The notes below the pieces were generated by a model. The model was not told the origin of the DNA, did no database searches, and saw nothing but the letters and a program-made list of their open reading frames with translations. From a virus, in IMG/VR virus record IMGVR_UViG_3300034101_001322, positions 30,530-94,529 of that record: a stretch of 64,000 nt of DNA. One strand, 5' to 3'. Every line of letters starts with the position of its first letter. The first letter of the stretch is position 1. This document shows, in pieces, positions 8,701-19,006 of this stretch. Position numbers and translations under genes: made by a program.

Positions 8701-11700
8701 AAAGTCTCCAGCAGTAAGTGTATCTGGTGGAGGTGTTGGAGACCGTCGTCAAGTTGCAGTTGGCAAGGGCGAAACAATTCTTAATAAGAAAACAACCACT
8801 GCTATTCGTGGTGGAAGAGCAGCGTTTATTCCAGGACTTGGAAGACTAAGAATTGCTGGAGCAGAAGATGGTATTCCTACTGGTCAAAAGACAGGAAGCA
8901 CTACTGTTGGAGCGGTATCACAATCAGCACAACTATCAAGAGCACAGTTAATTGCTGCAACAGAAAGAATAAGTTTAAAGGAAGCAAAGCGTCGCATTGC
9001 TGCAGAGGGTAGACTAGCGAATGCAATGGATGATTCTACAAAGGCTCAAATTACAACAAAAGAAAAACTATCAGAGTTTAGTAAAAAAGCAGGAATGGGC
9101 ATAGGCGCAGTATCTGGTCTTACAATAGCAGCATCTTTTGCTGGTGGTAAAGTTGGAGAGATGGCTCAAGCCATAATGCCATTTGTATTTGGTCTTCAAG
9201 GAATTATAACTTTACTTCCATTACTTGCAAACCCTTGGGTTGCAGCCATTGCTGCTATTGCAGCAGTTGGTGGAGTAATGTGGAAGATGGCTAAAGATGT
9301 TGAAAAGGCTAGACAGGCTGGAGTTGATCTTGCTAAGTCTATGAACATGACATCTGAAAAATTACAAAACCTTTCAGTTCTTACGGCAACAGTTAGTGCT
9401 ACTGAAGAAGCAGATAGAAAACGACAAAACATTCTTACTGGCGAAGATGCTGTTCAAAGAAAGTTTGGTCAAAATATTCTTGGTAGTGAATTTGGCAAGG
9501 GTCTTATGGCTGACATTGAGAAGCAAGCAAAATCTGGTCAGGGTATTCAAGAAATTGGAAGAAATATTTCTAATAGTCTTGCCTATGCAATCGTACAAGG
9601 TGTAATAACAACCGATCAAGCAAAAAGCATATCTTCTGCACTTGGTGAAGAATTAAAGAGTTATGAGATTCCAGCAATCATTAGTGGAAGATTGACAACT
9701 TTACTTGGACCAAATGGTGAAAATCTAGCAACAGACCCGCTAAAGATTACTCTTGCAATTCAAGAAGAGTCTATGCAAAGACAGGCTGATTTCTTTAAGA
9801 CTGCTTTAGAAGGCTCCATGAGCACGGTTACATTTACAAATGTTGGACAGGTTATTGGTGGAGGAATTACCGCTGCTGTTGGAGGACTTATGGCAGCAGC
9901 AGGAGTTCCAGCACTTGCAGCAGGTGGAGTTCCAGGTGCTGGTATGTTGGCTGGTGGAACTGCTTTAGCAGGTGTAGGTGCAGCAAATGTAAGGGCTGGT
10001 CTATCAGATCAAAATCAAAGAAGAGAAGTAAATGCTAATCTTGGTGCAGCAGCACTTCAACTTGGACTAGAGCAAGTAACAATGAATAATGGTTTAGTTG
10101 ATTCACTTAACAAGCAATATGACATTAAAGTTAAAATGGCTAAAACAGATGCAGAAATTGAAGAGATTGAAAAGAAAAGAACTGCAGCACTTGATACACT
10201 TAATGCAAAAAATGCAGAAGCGCTAAATCTTCTTATTGCACAAAAAGATAATTTTGGTGCTGATGTATTTACAAAGGGAATTAATGCAGCAATAGATACA
10301 CTTTACAAAGATGGACCAATGAAGGTTTTTGCTGATGAAGCAAAGAAAGAACTAGAAGGAATTAAAGACGCAGACTTTAAAGCAATGCTTCAGGTTCAAT
10401 TTGCTAGCGGATCTATTGATCCAATAACAGTTACAAAACTTGCTAATAATGAAGAATTACAAAGTCAGTTTACAATAATGGTTGAAAGCCAAGGTAGTGA
10501 GCAGGCAAACCTAGTAATGCAACTACTTATGAAGGCGGGAACAAATGAAACCAACCTTCCAATCTTTATGGACATTATAAATAAAGATAAAAAGAATTTT
10601 GATAAAAATATGAAGGCAATAGCAATTCTTGGTAATATGCAACAAAAGTATGGCATATCCGTTAACATGAATGTTAATGGTCAAAAGAAAATGGAAGATG
10701 TCGTTAAGATTACTGAAGATCTTAAGGGTATTTCTCAAGAAGAAATAACCAAAGAAGGATTGCTTGATCTTAAAGTAAAGGATCCTGCAACTTATAATGC
10801 ACTTATGGCTAACTGGAATACTTTGGTTGGAACATCAAGTACAATTAATAAAACTGTAATTATTGACTTTGTTGCTTCACAAGATGAAAATACTGTAAAT
10901 GCATATATGGCTGCTATGGGCATTACTGCTCCAAAGGGTAGACTGGGTGCAACACTTCGTAAAGGACTTGAAGAAAAAGCAGCGGCATGGAAAATTGGAA
11001 GACAAGGTAGAGTTACTCCCAACCCTATCCCTGGAGGAACTGGTGGCGGTGGAGATACAGGATCTAAGTCAAGAGATACAACACTTGATGATCTTTTGAA
11101 CAGACTAAAGATGACAAGAAAAGCATCTATAAATGCTGCAGGTGGACTTGATGAATTGATGAAGCGCACAAAGGGTAAGGGTTTGACAAACTTTGGCGGA
11201 GTAATAAATAACCTCATGAACCAGTCTCCTGGCAGAATAAATAGAGAGTTCCTTGATTTTATTTCACAAATGGATGATAAAACACGTAAAACATATCTAA
11301 CTATTAAAGATGGAAAGGCTGTTCTTACAGCGCAAGGCAAGGCTCTTAAAGAAGGATTTGATGAAGCAGCAATTGGTGATTATCTAACAACACAAACAAA
11401 GAGTCTTGATACTACAAAGGCTCAGGAAAGTGCTTTTAACAAGTTAAGGGCTGCTGGAGTAGGCACAGCACAAGCAATTGAAATGGTTTCAGATGAACTG
11501 CTTGCAGTAGCCATCAATGGGAAAGACATTGATTCTAGAGAATTAAAAGTCATGGCAGACACTGCTAAGGCAGCAGCAGATGCTGCAAAAGACTTACAAC
11601 AAAATTTAAACATGCAAACACGTCAAGGAAGGTTTGCAATCTTTAAGGAGTCTTTCAATGAAGCCATGGATTATTTTGATGCACAGGAAGAACTTGTAAG

Positions 11701-13192
11701 ACAACAAAGAGAAGCAACACCAGAATTTAAGGCTATAAATGCTGAGATAGATGCTCAGACCGCTGCAATTGATGCAGCAGAAAAGGTAATCACTGATTAT
11801 CAAAATAAGATTGGCGACTTACAGTATGACCTTGAAAACAACACTGTCTATGGAAGTCGAGTAATTGATAATCTTAATGCACAGATTGACACACTAGGTA
11901 GAACTGCTGAAATTGATTTTGATAGACCACTTGCAGCACTAAGCGAAGAGTCTGCAATTATCTCAAACACACTTGGACTTATTGATAAAGCAGAAGAAGA
12001 GATTAATAAAAAGTATGATGCTCAAGAGCAAGCATTATCTAAGATTTCTCAACTTAACTCAGAGATTGCAGCACAAGAAAAACAAAGACTTACACTTGCA
12101 GATGCACTAAGCCAAGGAGATATTTCTGCAGCAGCAGCAGCCGCTCAGGAAATGAGAGCAACTGCAGCAGAGGCTGCAACAAGAAGATCATCTGGAACCC
12201 TTGCCGCAGCAAGAGAGTCAGAGTTGGGTACCGTAACTGTAAATGGAATGACAAGAATTCAAATTGAAGAGCGTCAGTTCCAAATAGGACAGCAAACATT
12301 TGCTTTAGAACAACAACGTAAGGTAATTGAACAACAAATTTTATCTATTCAAGATCAAATTTATGCAAAAGAACTTTTGCGTGAACCAATTAACAGACAG
12401 ATTAGAGACTATCAGTTTGAAATTGAAAAAACTCAGCGTAACTCACTTGAGCCTGCACAGCAGGCTCTTGAAAAAGCAACATTTGCAAAAGAGCAGTATC
12501 AAAAACAAACAGAATCAATTATTAAAACTTTTGAATATTTAGGTAAATCAAAAGACGAATGGATTACGATAAATGTAGAAGCAACTGCTGTTGAAAAAAG
12601 TGCAGATGCTATTGAAAAGTCAACTGCTAAATCTGCTACAAATACTGCTGCAATTCTGGAATCTTGGGAAAAGTTAAAAGATAAAACAATTACACTTACA
12701 GAAAAGATTAATAGAATAGTTACAACAACTAATATAGTTACTACTGTTTATGCTCCTGGCAGTACCCCACCACCTGGTGGTCTTACTACAAAAATGTACG
12801 GTGGAGTAATTAAGAAGATGGCAGTTGGTGGCTTTGTTCCAGGAATTGGAATGACAGATAAGGTTCCTACGCTGTTAACACCAGGTGAGTTTGTTGTTAA
12901 TAAGGCTGCTACAAAGCAGTTTGGTCCACTTCTGTCAGATATTAATAATTCTAAATTCCCATCAATGGTTAATGAATTAACTCCCGCAGTCTATTCATCT
13001 AATAATTCATCTATATTTACACCAAATATTATTTCAAATAATGCATCTCTGTCAGATAACTCCAGCACCATGTATAATTATAATATTGGAATAACTGTTC
13101 CACAAACAAATGCAAGTTCTGACGATATTGCTAGATCAGTAATCAGTCAGATTAGACATGTTGACGCACAAAGAATTAGAGGACAAAGGTAA
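5738..13192 (+). CDS. Tail tape measure protein
   Basis: 2484 residues, the longest gene in the window. N-terminal coiled-coil region, then a TP901-type tape measure core at about residues 190-480, hydrophobic membrane-type segments near 543-580, 1122-1184 and 1371-1418 (thought to help DNA cross the cell membrane), and long coiled coils near 1930-2230. Three short repeats of a G-E-x-hydrophobic motif occur near residues 696 (PGEAIIPANVA), 1010 (KGETILNKKTT) and 2381 (PGEFVVNKAATKQF). From the usual 1.5 angstrom per residue the tail would be about 370 nm. Start: ATG at 5738 behind GAGGTG; an ATG four bases earlier is out of frame and stops at once. Confidence 0.93.
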   Translation: MADVNANIGVHIDTSAALAELKNLQRQLATFHSSVAKNSAASAAAQKNLQTNLLNSINATGKFSAQMGLVRTSTESFTHALEKNKLSMREYFRYAGGSTRTFGKLFKQEFDTIGKVAEERVKKMQTQYIKMGRDASGAMKAMAITPRSLDMNDYATKTALAAQKQALFNQLVRQGSTNLLNFGKNTQWAGRQLMVGFTVPLAYFGTAAAKTFMDLETQAIKFRRVYGDMFTTTDETTKALSDIEKIAKEFTKYGVAAVKTMELASQAAAMGKTGAELTAQVVEANRLAVLGGVEQTEALETTISVTNAFGIAAEDLANKINFLNAVENQTVTSIEDLTIAIPKAGPVVKQLGGTVEDLAFFLTAMKEGGINASEGANALKSGLASLINPTKKASAMLQDYGINIKAIVEGNQGNVRQTVIDFSRALDTLDPLNRARAIEQLFGKFQFSRLSTLFQNVTKDGTQASKVLGLAGASIEQLAILSERELKTVEDSVGVQFKSAVEELKLAIAPIGKTFLEAVTPIVKVIGNLLEKFNGLGDGTKKFIVIASTLVGIIGPTLLMTFGLVANGVANIIKMFLAMRIGFLKLGGNSKVLAQQTGYLNTEQMEAATVAASLNQAHTRLTQSFTAETSAVRLLRQAYIDATVAAANFARANPGMMMPGKGGAPKKGAAPKKFATGTTGLPGPKGAGDIIPILGAPGEAIIPANVAQDDRFKPIIDAMVNGNLQGFEEGTVNLGGKTFTTRSQSTALNLQNKISELISKGYSEDRIIKALETNVQRGRPMTASQLERRLSIGRGASTGSSAPSSIRSLAKQSQSGFMQETNAIKEALKRQGVVLTPAQEKNLFNVQASHIEEVRNAGVKEWKTNNLVADLGYVNNYLNTVKGKLGQTLMGMSDEQLKSMGIDRNELKKLQSGTHPTNARAAETLRAVARYDASINPNSYQARAVLAGLEYRSKSNFYSQPMKTLADMVVSKGKKTKSGVVDGQTGRAKSPAVSVSGGGVGDRRQVAVGKGETILNKKTTTAIRGGRAAFIPGLGRLRIAGAEDGIPTGQKTGSTTVGAVSQSAQLSRAQLIAATERISLKEAKRRIAAEGRLANAMDDSTKAQITTKEKLSEFSKKAGMGIGAVSGLTIAASFAGGKVGEMAQAIMPFVFGLQGIITLLPLLANPWVAAIAAIAAVGGVMWKMAKDVEKARQAGVDLAKSMNMTSEKLQNLSVLTATVSATEEADRKRQNILTGEDAVQRKFGQNILGSEFGKGLMADIEKQAKSGQGIQEIGRNISNSLAYAIVQGVITTDQAKSISSALGEELKSYEIPAIISGRLTTLLGPNGENLATDPLKITLAIQEESMQRQADFFKTALEGSMSTVTFTNVGQVIGGGITAAVGGLMAAAGVPALAAGGVPGAGMLAGGTALAGVGAANVRAGLSDQNQRREVNANLGAAALQLGLEQVTMNNGLVDSLNKQYDIKVKMAKTDAEIEEIEKKRTAALDTLNAKNAEALNLLIAQKDNFGADVFTKGINAAIDTLYKDGPMKVFADEAKKELEGIKDADFKAMLQVQFASGSIDPITVTKLANNEELQSQFTIMVESQGSEQANLVMQLLMKAGTNETNLPIFMDIINKDKKNFDKNMKAIAILGNMQQKYGISVNMNVNGQKKMEDVVKITEDLKGISQEEITKEGLLDLKVKDPATYNALMANWNTLVGTSSTINKTVIIDFVASQDENTVNAYMAAMGITAPKGRLGATLRKGLEEKAAAWKIGRQGRVTPNPIPGGTGGGGDTGSKSRDTTLDDLLNRLKMTRKASINAAGGLDELMKRTKGKGLTNFGGVINNLMNQSPGRINREFLDFISQMDDKTRKTYLTIKDGKAVLTAQGKALKEGFDEAAIGDYLTTQTKSLDTTKAQESAFNKLRAAGVGTAQAIEMVSDELLAVAINGKDIDSRELKVMADTAKAAADAAKDLQQNLNMQTRQGRFAIFKESFNEAMDYFDAQEELVRQQREATPEFKAINAEIDAQTAAIDAAEKVITDYQNKIGDLQYDLENNTVYGSRVIDNLNAQIDTLGRTAEIDFDRPLAALSEESAIISNTLGLIDKAEEEINKKYDAQEQALSKISQLNSEIAAQEKQRLTLADALSQGDISAAAAAAQEMRATAAEAATRRSSGTLAAARESELGTVTVNGMTRIQIEERQFQIGQQTFALEQQRKVIEQQILSIQDQIYAKELLREPINRQIRDYQFEIEKTQRNSLEPAQQALEKATFAKEQYQKQTESIIKTFEYLGKSKDEWITINVEATAVEKSADAIEKSTAKSATNTAAILESWEKLKDKTITLTEKINRIVTTTNIVTTVYAPGSTPPPGGLTTKMYGGVIKKMAVGGFVPGIGMTDKVPTLLTPGEFVVNKAATKQFGPLLSDINNSKFPSMVNELTPAVYSSNNSSIFTPNIISNNASLSDNSSTMYNYNIGITVPQTNASSDDIARSVISQIRHVDAQRIRGQR

Positions 13193-13833
13193 TGGCAACA
13201 GCAGCGTATTTAACAGGAAGACGTAGATACCAAAGACCACAGGCTCTGTTGTGGTCTGAGAATGCTGGAACATTGACAGATGGACTTTATGTACCAACAG
13301 GGTATGAAATAGGCGCAGATGCCCCAGAGGGGGCTAACGAAGCCCTTCTAGACCAGTTCTTAATCCTTTCAGATCATAATCGTGGGGAACTACAGTTTAG
13401 CCCAACTAGAATTGAGCAACGTCAAAGAACAATCAATGGCAGGATGAGGTCTTATCACATTGCAGATAAACTAAATATGTCTCTTAATTGGACGAACCTT
13501 CCATCAAGAGGATACCATCTTCCAGCAGATTTTGATGATGAGACTGGAGCATCCGCCTATAAAAATGTTTCTGGTCAAGAATATACAACAGACGGCGGAG
13601 CAGGTGGAGTTGAACTATTAGATTGGTATGAGAACCACAAGGGTCCATTCTGGATGTTTTTGGCATACGATAAGTATAATAATTTTGGTAAAGACAGTGC
13701 TGCATATGGTCACTTAGCGCAATACAATCAAATCATACAAGTGTATTTTGCAGACTTTAATTATACGGTTGTAAAACGTGGTGGGGGCAACCATGACCTT
13801 TGGAATATTTCGGTAACCTTGGAAGAGGTCTAA
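13192..13833 (+). CDS. Distal tail/minor tail protein
   Basis: 213 residues, starting on the last base of the tape measure stop (TAATG). Strand-rich, ending in a beta motif (YFADFNYTVVKRGGGNHDLW, then NISVTLEEV) typical of the N- and C-terminal galectin-like parts of distal tail proteins. Gene order tape measure, distal tail protein, hub is conserved, which supports the role as the ring joining tube and tip. The next gene begins at the base after its stop. Confidence 0.6.
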   Translation: MATAAYLTGRRRYQRPQALLWSENAGTLTDGLYVPTGYEIGADAPEGANEALLDQFLILSDHNRGELQFSPTRIEQRQRTINGRMRSYHIADKLNMSLNWTNLPSRGYHLPADFDDETGASAYKNVSGQEYTTDGGAGGVELLDWYENHKGPFWMFLAYDKYNNFGKDSAAYGHLAQYNQIIQVYFADFNYTVVKRGGGNHDLWNISVTLEEV

Positions 13834-16800
13834 ATGTTTGTTAATGAAGCATTAAAGACACACCTAGAAACATCTTCAACAATTCGACTTCAGTCATTAG
13901 TTTTGGCTGAGTGGAATATGAATATGCCAGATAATATTTATAAGTTAGGTAATTACAGATATCGACCAACAGATACAACATCACAATATTTTACATTGCC
14001 AAATGACTTTGATCAGTTAGACGCTGGAAATTATTATACAAATGCAACAGATGCCGATGTAATAATCGATGGAGGTTTTACAAACTCCAACGTTCCACAG
14101 TTGTTTACATCTAAAAAAGATAAAATGAAAATGATTTATTCGCTAGAAGACTGCCTAAAACCTTTTAGACCTAGATCTGGAATTAATAAGGTATCATATT
14201 TTAATAATAGATTTTTGGCAAACTCAGGTGCTTCTATGGCACAACGTCCAAGATACTACATGGCTTCAAGGTATGATGAGTTTAAGTATTGGACATCTTA
14301 CAGAACAGAAAATAATATTGAGCGGGGTATTGCAAAGAACATCTCTAATAACCTATATTACATAGACGATGCAGCACCATTTGTTGTTTATAAAGAAAAC
14401 GTTCCAGCAAATAGACTTGTGGTTAAAATGCAGACAAATGTTGGTGACGTAGACCTGGGTCCTTTTACAACAGCAACAACGTCTATCAGCGATCCATTAT
14501 TTGCTTCAGCAAATAAGACAACCCCAACAAGATGGAAAATTCAATATTTAAATAATAATAGTTGGGTAGACGCTTATTCTTTTAGAGAAACAGACACAAG
14601 AAGTTCTGGGGCACCAATTATTGGAACTGACGGATACGTAGAACTTGAGTACGGACTTATAATTCCAGAGGAATACATATCTTCATTTGTGTTTGCAGAA
14701 AGACTATCTTCTGATACTTTGCTTCCAGAAACAAGTATTGAAGGTTATGCTTATCTAGTTATAGAAAATGAAGGTGAGCGAGGAACTTTTTATATCTGGA
14801 CAAATGGAGACTATGCAACTTTTGCACCAGAGTATGGTTGGAGCCTTGGATCTGAAGAGGTTGCAAACAACACAAACTTTATATCAGACCTGACATCTCC
14901 AGATTATTTTAATAATGACACCATTGGTGGAATAACCTACAGAGACTTTTCATACATTCGTGGAATTAGAGTAGTTGTAGATACCATGAATAAGTTTGAC
15001 TCAACATTTGACCTTATTGAGATGTCTCCAAGACTTGCAGTAGATATATCAGATAAAGTAATTGACTTTAGAATTAACAAGACTCTTTCTGATATTGGAG
15101 TAACATCGATGCCAGTTGGACAACTCCTTGCTTCAAATGGTCAATTGTCTTTGTTTGATGATGACCAGGCTTTTAATCCAGAGAACTCAAACAGCATAAT
15201 TGCAGACTATATAAGAAAAAATATTAAGTTTAACTTTTATGAAGTTGTAATTGATGTAGATGGATTTGATTACTATGTTCCAATAAAAACATTATACTCA
15301 GAAGGATTTCCACAGGCAGATGCTACTGGCGGAACAGTGTCTATCGAACTTAGAGACTTCTTCTTCTTTTTAGAGTCAATGCCAGCACCAAGACTTTTAA
15401 CAACCCAAGCATCTTTAAGTTATGCAATAACAACACTACTTGACTATATTGGTTTTACAAACTATGTATTTAGACGTGTTGATGGAGAATCTGATCCAGT
15501 AATTCCATTCTTTTTTATTGCTCCAGATCAAAACGTTGCACAGGTTTTAAACCAACTTGCCCTAGCCACACAAACAGCAATGTTTTTTGACGAGTACAAC
15601 AATTTTATTGTTATGAGCAAAGACTACTTAATGCCAACAGAGGCTCAGAGAACTACAGACTTTGTGCTTTCGGGTTCAAATAATCAAACAGATACAGGTG
15701 TTACAGAAAATGCATCTTCTGGCAATCTACCAAATATTTTATCAATAGCCTCACAAGATAAAAAGATTTATAATGATGGAAAGATTAACTATACAGCCAG
15801 ATATATTCAAAGATCTTATGGAACAATAAGGCAATCATCTATGATTGACCAAGAAAAAACTTGGATATACAAGCCAGCACTATTGTGGGAAGTTTCGGGA
15901 ACTGAGGCTACTAAAAGCATAAATGAACTTGCTGCAAAGCAGGGTAGTTATGTTTTAGGAGCAATGCCATTAAACTCAAATTTATCAGCAACTCCACCAA
16001 TTGTAGCAAACAACGTGGTAATAAATAATATTATGGACCTTGGAGAGAACGTTTATTGGTTAACTAGATATCAAGGATATCTATATTCTAATGGTGAAAT
16101 TATTAGGTATGATGCAGCGGAGTTTAATATTACTGGAACTGGAAATGTTTGGATATCAAGCAACCAGGAGTATCAAAAGTATTTTGCATCTTTGCCATTT
16201 AATGGAAAGATTTACCCAACGGGTCTTATTCGCATATATTCTGTTCCCTATTATGAAGTAGTTGATGGAATCACTAGACTACAAGGTGGGGCAGTAGTAG
16301 AGCATGGTCGTGCACAATTTGGAACAACAATTACAACACATACAGCAGGCATAGATAATTATTGGTCAAACAATGAATATGTTCGTGGATGCAATATGCA
16401 GGCTGGACTTATGTTTACTACACAGTTAGATGAGGATGTTGTGTACCCGCCAACTACCATTGGAGCAGCAGGAGTAGACAATGTTCTTGCAAGACAGACA
16501 ACTCGTAATGGTGTTATTAAAAACTTTATGGCAAACAATTACTTAACAGAAACACAGGTCAATAACTTAAAGAGTACTGAAAGTGGAACCATTCAATCTT
16601 CAGCACTTGTAATGAATGGTCCGTCATTTAAAACTACAGAAACTCCACTAAATTTTGTTTCTTACGTTTATAAGCAATTAGACAACGCTTATAGGCATTT
16701 TGGAACTAGAATGCGTATTGTTGGTAAAGTTGAAAATAATGTAAGTAGAACTCAAACTCCTATTGGGTCTACATCTTATTATCAAGTTACAGGCTCACAG

Positions 16801-18144
16801 ACAGACCAGAACGTAAGTATCGGTGGTGGTTCAGGTGGCTTAGCCGTTTTGTTAAATCCAGAAACAAATAATGGATATTACTTTGAGATTATTGCATTAA
16901 CGGAAGATAATATAAACTCTTATCTAAAATTAAATACAAGAGGGCAGGCTGAAAAGTCTATTAACAACATTGTTTTTTATAAAGTTAAAAAAGACTCTTC
17001 AAACAATAACGCCATTCCAATAAAACTTTGGGGTGGTCTATCAAAGATTCTTGTTGACGACGGAAGATTTACAGGTCAGTACAGAATGTCTGGAGAAGAT
17101 AATCCAACAGTTTATGACTTATCTGTAGAATATCAAGACATCGGAAAGACTAGAAGATTCTTTTTATACATTAACAACAAGTTAATTAAAGTCGTAGATG
17201 ATACAGATCCACTTCCAATCTATAACAATATGGCACTATTTACTCGTGGCTCATCAAGGGTTATGTTTGAAAATATATATGCTCTTTCAGAAAACTATTC
17301 ACAAAACAGCGTATTCACGGTAGGAGAAACACTTGCTGCATCTTTAGCAGAAGGAAAGATTAACGCAAATGAATCTTTTAGAAAATATGCAATGAGTGGA
17401 ATTATACAGTCAACCTATCTGTCTGGAATCAGCGCACAAGAACCACCAAAATACAACATGTATTTTGAAGAGTTTGGATCAATTATGCGTGAGTGTGCTT
17501 ATTTTGATATTAGATATAATCGTGCATACCCAGCACTTTATGCTCAGATATCACCAACATTTAATAGGATTAAAGGCTATACCACGTCTGGGTTTAATGC
17601 TGATTCTTACGGTGCAGAGTTCTTAATATTTAATGCAACAGATAAAGCCCTTAGCCTAGATGAAACAACTGGAAACTTTTTAAGAATTCAAGGTGTAACA
17701 TTTACACAGGATACAACGCATGAGTTAAGTGTAGATGAATATTTTAAAAAACGTGGAAATCTTTCTGATCCAGAGTTTAAGGGTGACACTTTAATTTATT
17801 CTCCATTAGTTGAAAAAAATAAGTATGATGAGATTAGGCAAAGTAGAATGTTATATGGGAAAAATGAATTCTCCATTGATAGCGTATATATTCAAACTCA
17901 AGATGATGCTGAAGCCTTAATGGGATGGATCATAAACAAAGTTATGCATCCTAAAAAATCAATTGGCATAAGTCTTTTTTCAATACCAACACTTCAACTT
18001 GGTGACATTGTTACGGTTGATTACAAGGACTCAGATAACATAAACCTGGTTGCGCTAGATACCGCTAGGTTTGTTGTGTATAATATAGAGTATTCAAGAG
18101 GAAACTCTGGTCCAAACATGTCCATTTATTTGAGTGAGGTGTAA
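13834..18144 (+). CDS. Tail tip hub / receptor-binding protein with LamG-like domain
   Basis: 1436 residues. Residues about 400-620 (DISDKVIDFRINKTLSD, then FFIAPDQNVAQVLNQLALAT) resemble tail hub (gp27-like) domains with a typical Ala/Leu-rich helix and MFFDEYNNFIVMSKDYLM. Residues about 1000-1150 resemble a concanavalin/LamG-like jelly roll (ends with ALFTRGSSRVMFENIYAL), a frequent carbohydrate-binding module. The C-terminal 200 residues (DDAEALMGWIINKVMHPKKS and LGDIVTVDYKD) resemble the last domain of tail-tip proteins. Likely forms the tail tip and contacts cell-surface glycans; specificity cannot be read. Confidence 0.7.
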   Translation: MFVNEALKTHLETSSTIRLQSLVLAEWNMNMPDNIYKLGNYRYRPTDTTSQYFTLPNDFDQLDAGNYYTNATDADVIIDGGFTNSNVPQLFTSKKDKMKMIYSLEDCLKPFRPRSGINKVSYFNNRFLANSGASMAQRPRYYMASRYDEFKYWTSYRTENNIERGIAKNISNNLYYIDDAAPFVVYKENVPANRLVVKMQTNVGDVDLGPFTTATTSISDPLFASANKTTPTRWKIQYLNNNSWVDAYSFRETDTRSSGAPIIGTDGYVELEYGLIIPEEYISSFVFAERLSSDTLLPETSIEGYAYLVIENEGERGTFYIWTNGDYATFAPEYGWSLGSEEVANNTNFISDLTSPDYFNNDTIGGITYRDFSYIRGIRVVVDTMNKFDSTFDLIEMSPRLAVDISDKVIDFRINKTLSDIGVTSMPVGQLLASNGQLSLFDDDQAFNPENSNSIIADYIRKNIKFNFYEVVIDVDGFDYYVPIKTLYSEGFPQADATGGTVSIELRDFFFFLESMPAPRLLTTQASLSYAITTLLDYIGFTNYVFRRVDGESDPVIPFFFIAPDQNVAQVLNQLALATQTAMFFDEYNNFIVMSKDYLMPTEAQRTTDFVLSGSNNQTDTGVTENASSGNLPNILSIASQDKKIYNDGKINYTARYIQRSYGTIRQSSMIDQEKTWIYKPALLWEVSGTEATKSINELAAKQGSYVLGAMPLNSNLSATPPIVANNVVINNIMDLGENVYWLTRYQGYLYSNGEIIRYDAAEFNITGTGNVWISSNQEYQKYFASLPFNGKIYPTGLIRIYSVPYYEVVDGITRLQGGAVVEHGRAQFGTTITTHTAGIDNYWSNNEYVRGCNMQAGLMFTTQLDEDVVYPPTTIGAAGVDNVLARQTTRNGVIKNFMANNYLTETQVNNLKSTESGTIQSSALVMNGPSFKTTETPLNFVSYVYKQLDNAYRHFGTRMRIVGKVENNVSRTQTPIGSTSYYQVTGSQTDQNVSIGGGSGGLAVLLNPETNNGYYFEIIALTEDNINSYLKLNTRGQAEKSINNIVFYKVKKDSSNNNAIPIKLWGGLSKILVDDGRFTGQYRMSGEDNPTVYDLSVEYQDIGKTRRFFLYINNKLIKVVDDTDPLPIYNNMALFTRGSSRVMFENIYALSENYSQNSVFTVGETLAASLAEGKINANESFRKYAMSGIIQSTYLSGISAQEPPKYNMYFEEFGSIMRECAYFDIRYNRAYPALYAQISPTFNRIKGYTTSGFNADSYGAEFLIFNATDKALSLDETTGNFLRIQGVTFTQDTTHELSVDEYFKKRGNLSDPEFKGDTLIYSPLVEKNKYDEIRQSRMLYGKNEFSIDSVYIQTQDDAEALMGWIINKVMHPKKSIGISLFSIPTLQLGDIVTVDYKDSDNINLVALDTARFVVYNIEYSRGNSGPNMSIYLSEV

Positions 18145-18145
18145 G

Positions 18146-19006
18146 ATGCCAGTATCAGCAGCAGAAATTATAGCAAGTAAAGCAGCAATCGAAGCAAACA
18201 AGCAAAGAGCAGAAGAACGTGCAGCCCTTGCTGCTTCACAGGGAAATTCTGCCAGAGAACAAACTTGGTTAGCCAGCGCTGCAAGATATCAAAATCTTTT
18301 AGACATAAAAGACAGACTTGCTGCTTCTGCTGCTAGACAAGAACAGGCAAAAGAAGATGCTGAAGCAAGAAGACAGGCTGCAATTGAAGCAGCCAGACGT
18401 GCCGAAGAAGAAAGACAAAGACAACTAGAAGAAGCAAGAAAGAGAGCAAAGATTGATGGAGAAGTTGAACCACCTTTTCGTGGAGGATATGTTGCTCCAG
18501 CAATCAGCCCAACACCTTTAACACCTTCATTAATTTCTAACCCAATTGTTTCTACTCCACCACCGCCTCCAGTTAAAACTGCTCCAATTGATACTGTTTT
18601 ATTTAATGACGAAGAGGTACCAATTGAGGTTATGACTGACCTAATCTTTGAAGATATTGGTGGTCAAGAACTAATTAATATTGCACGTAATGACATTATT
18701 AATGGTCAACAAGTTTCATATCAACCAATTAAAAACCTGTCTTCTATTCAGCAACAGTATAATCCAAACAACATTCTTAGCCTACAGTCTACATCTGATA
18801 AATACTTTGCCAATTTTCCAATTAAACTTGAGAATAAGATACCTACTCCTGGAACTGGTCCTAGCGGAACCCACGTTTACATAGATTCTGCAAACGGAAA
18901 CCTTGTTATTGAGGCTATAAATATTGAGCCTGATGAGCAGATTGAAATAGAAATCACGGTAAGTGGTACAATATATGAAGCGGAATTTGGAGAAATAGTC
19001 TCATGA
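18146..19006 (+). CDS. Tail-tip associated coiled-coil protein
   Basis: 286 residues from the ATG at 18146 (AGGTG ribosome site 4 bases before); a GTG at 18134 is in frame but lies inside the previous gene and inside this ribosome site. Residues 5-105 form an Ala/Glu/Arg-rich coiled coil, residues 115-150 a proline-rich linker with a run of five prolines, residues 150-286 a small strand-rich domain ending in IEIEITVSGTIYEAEFGE. Shape suggests a tail fibre or tip strut. Overlaps the next start by four bases. Confidence 0.55.
   Translation: MPVSAAEIIASKAAIEANKQRAEERAALAASQGNSAREQTWLASAARYQNLLDIKDRLAASAARQEQAKEDAEARRQAAIEAARRAEEERQRQLEEARKRAKIDGEVEPPFRGGYVAPAISPTPLTPSLISNPIVSTPPPPPVKTAPIDTVLFNDEEVPIEVMTDLIFEDIGGQELINIARNDIINGQQVSYQPIKNLSSIQQQYNPNNILSLQSTSDKYFANFPIKLENKIPTPGTGPSGTHVYIDSANGNLVIEAINIEPDEQIEIEITVSGTIYEAEFGEIVS

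Noticed and set aside
10792-11340. 182-codon - strand frame opposite the tape measure
   Set aside because: Lies fully inside a confident gene, mirrors its codon bias, no ribosome site or promoter.
18134-18146. GTG start for the coiled-coil tail protein
   Set aside because: It lies in the ribosome site of the ATG at 18146 and inside the previous gene.
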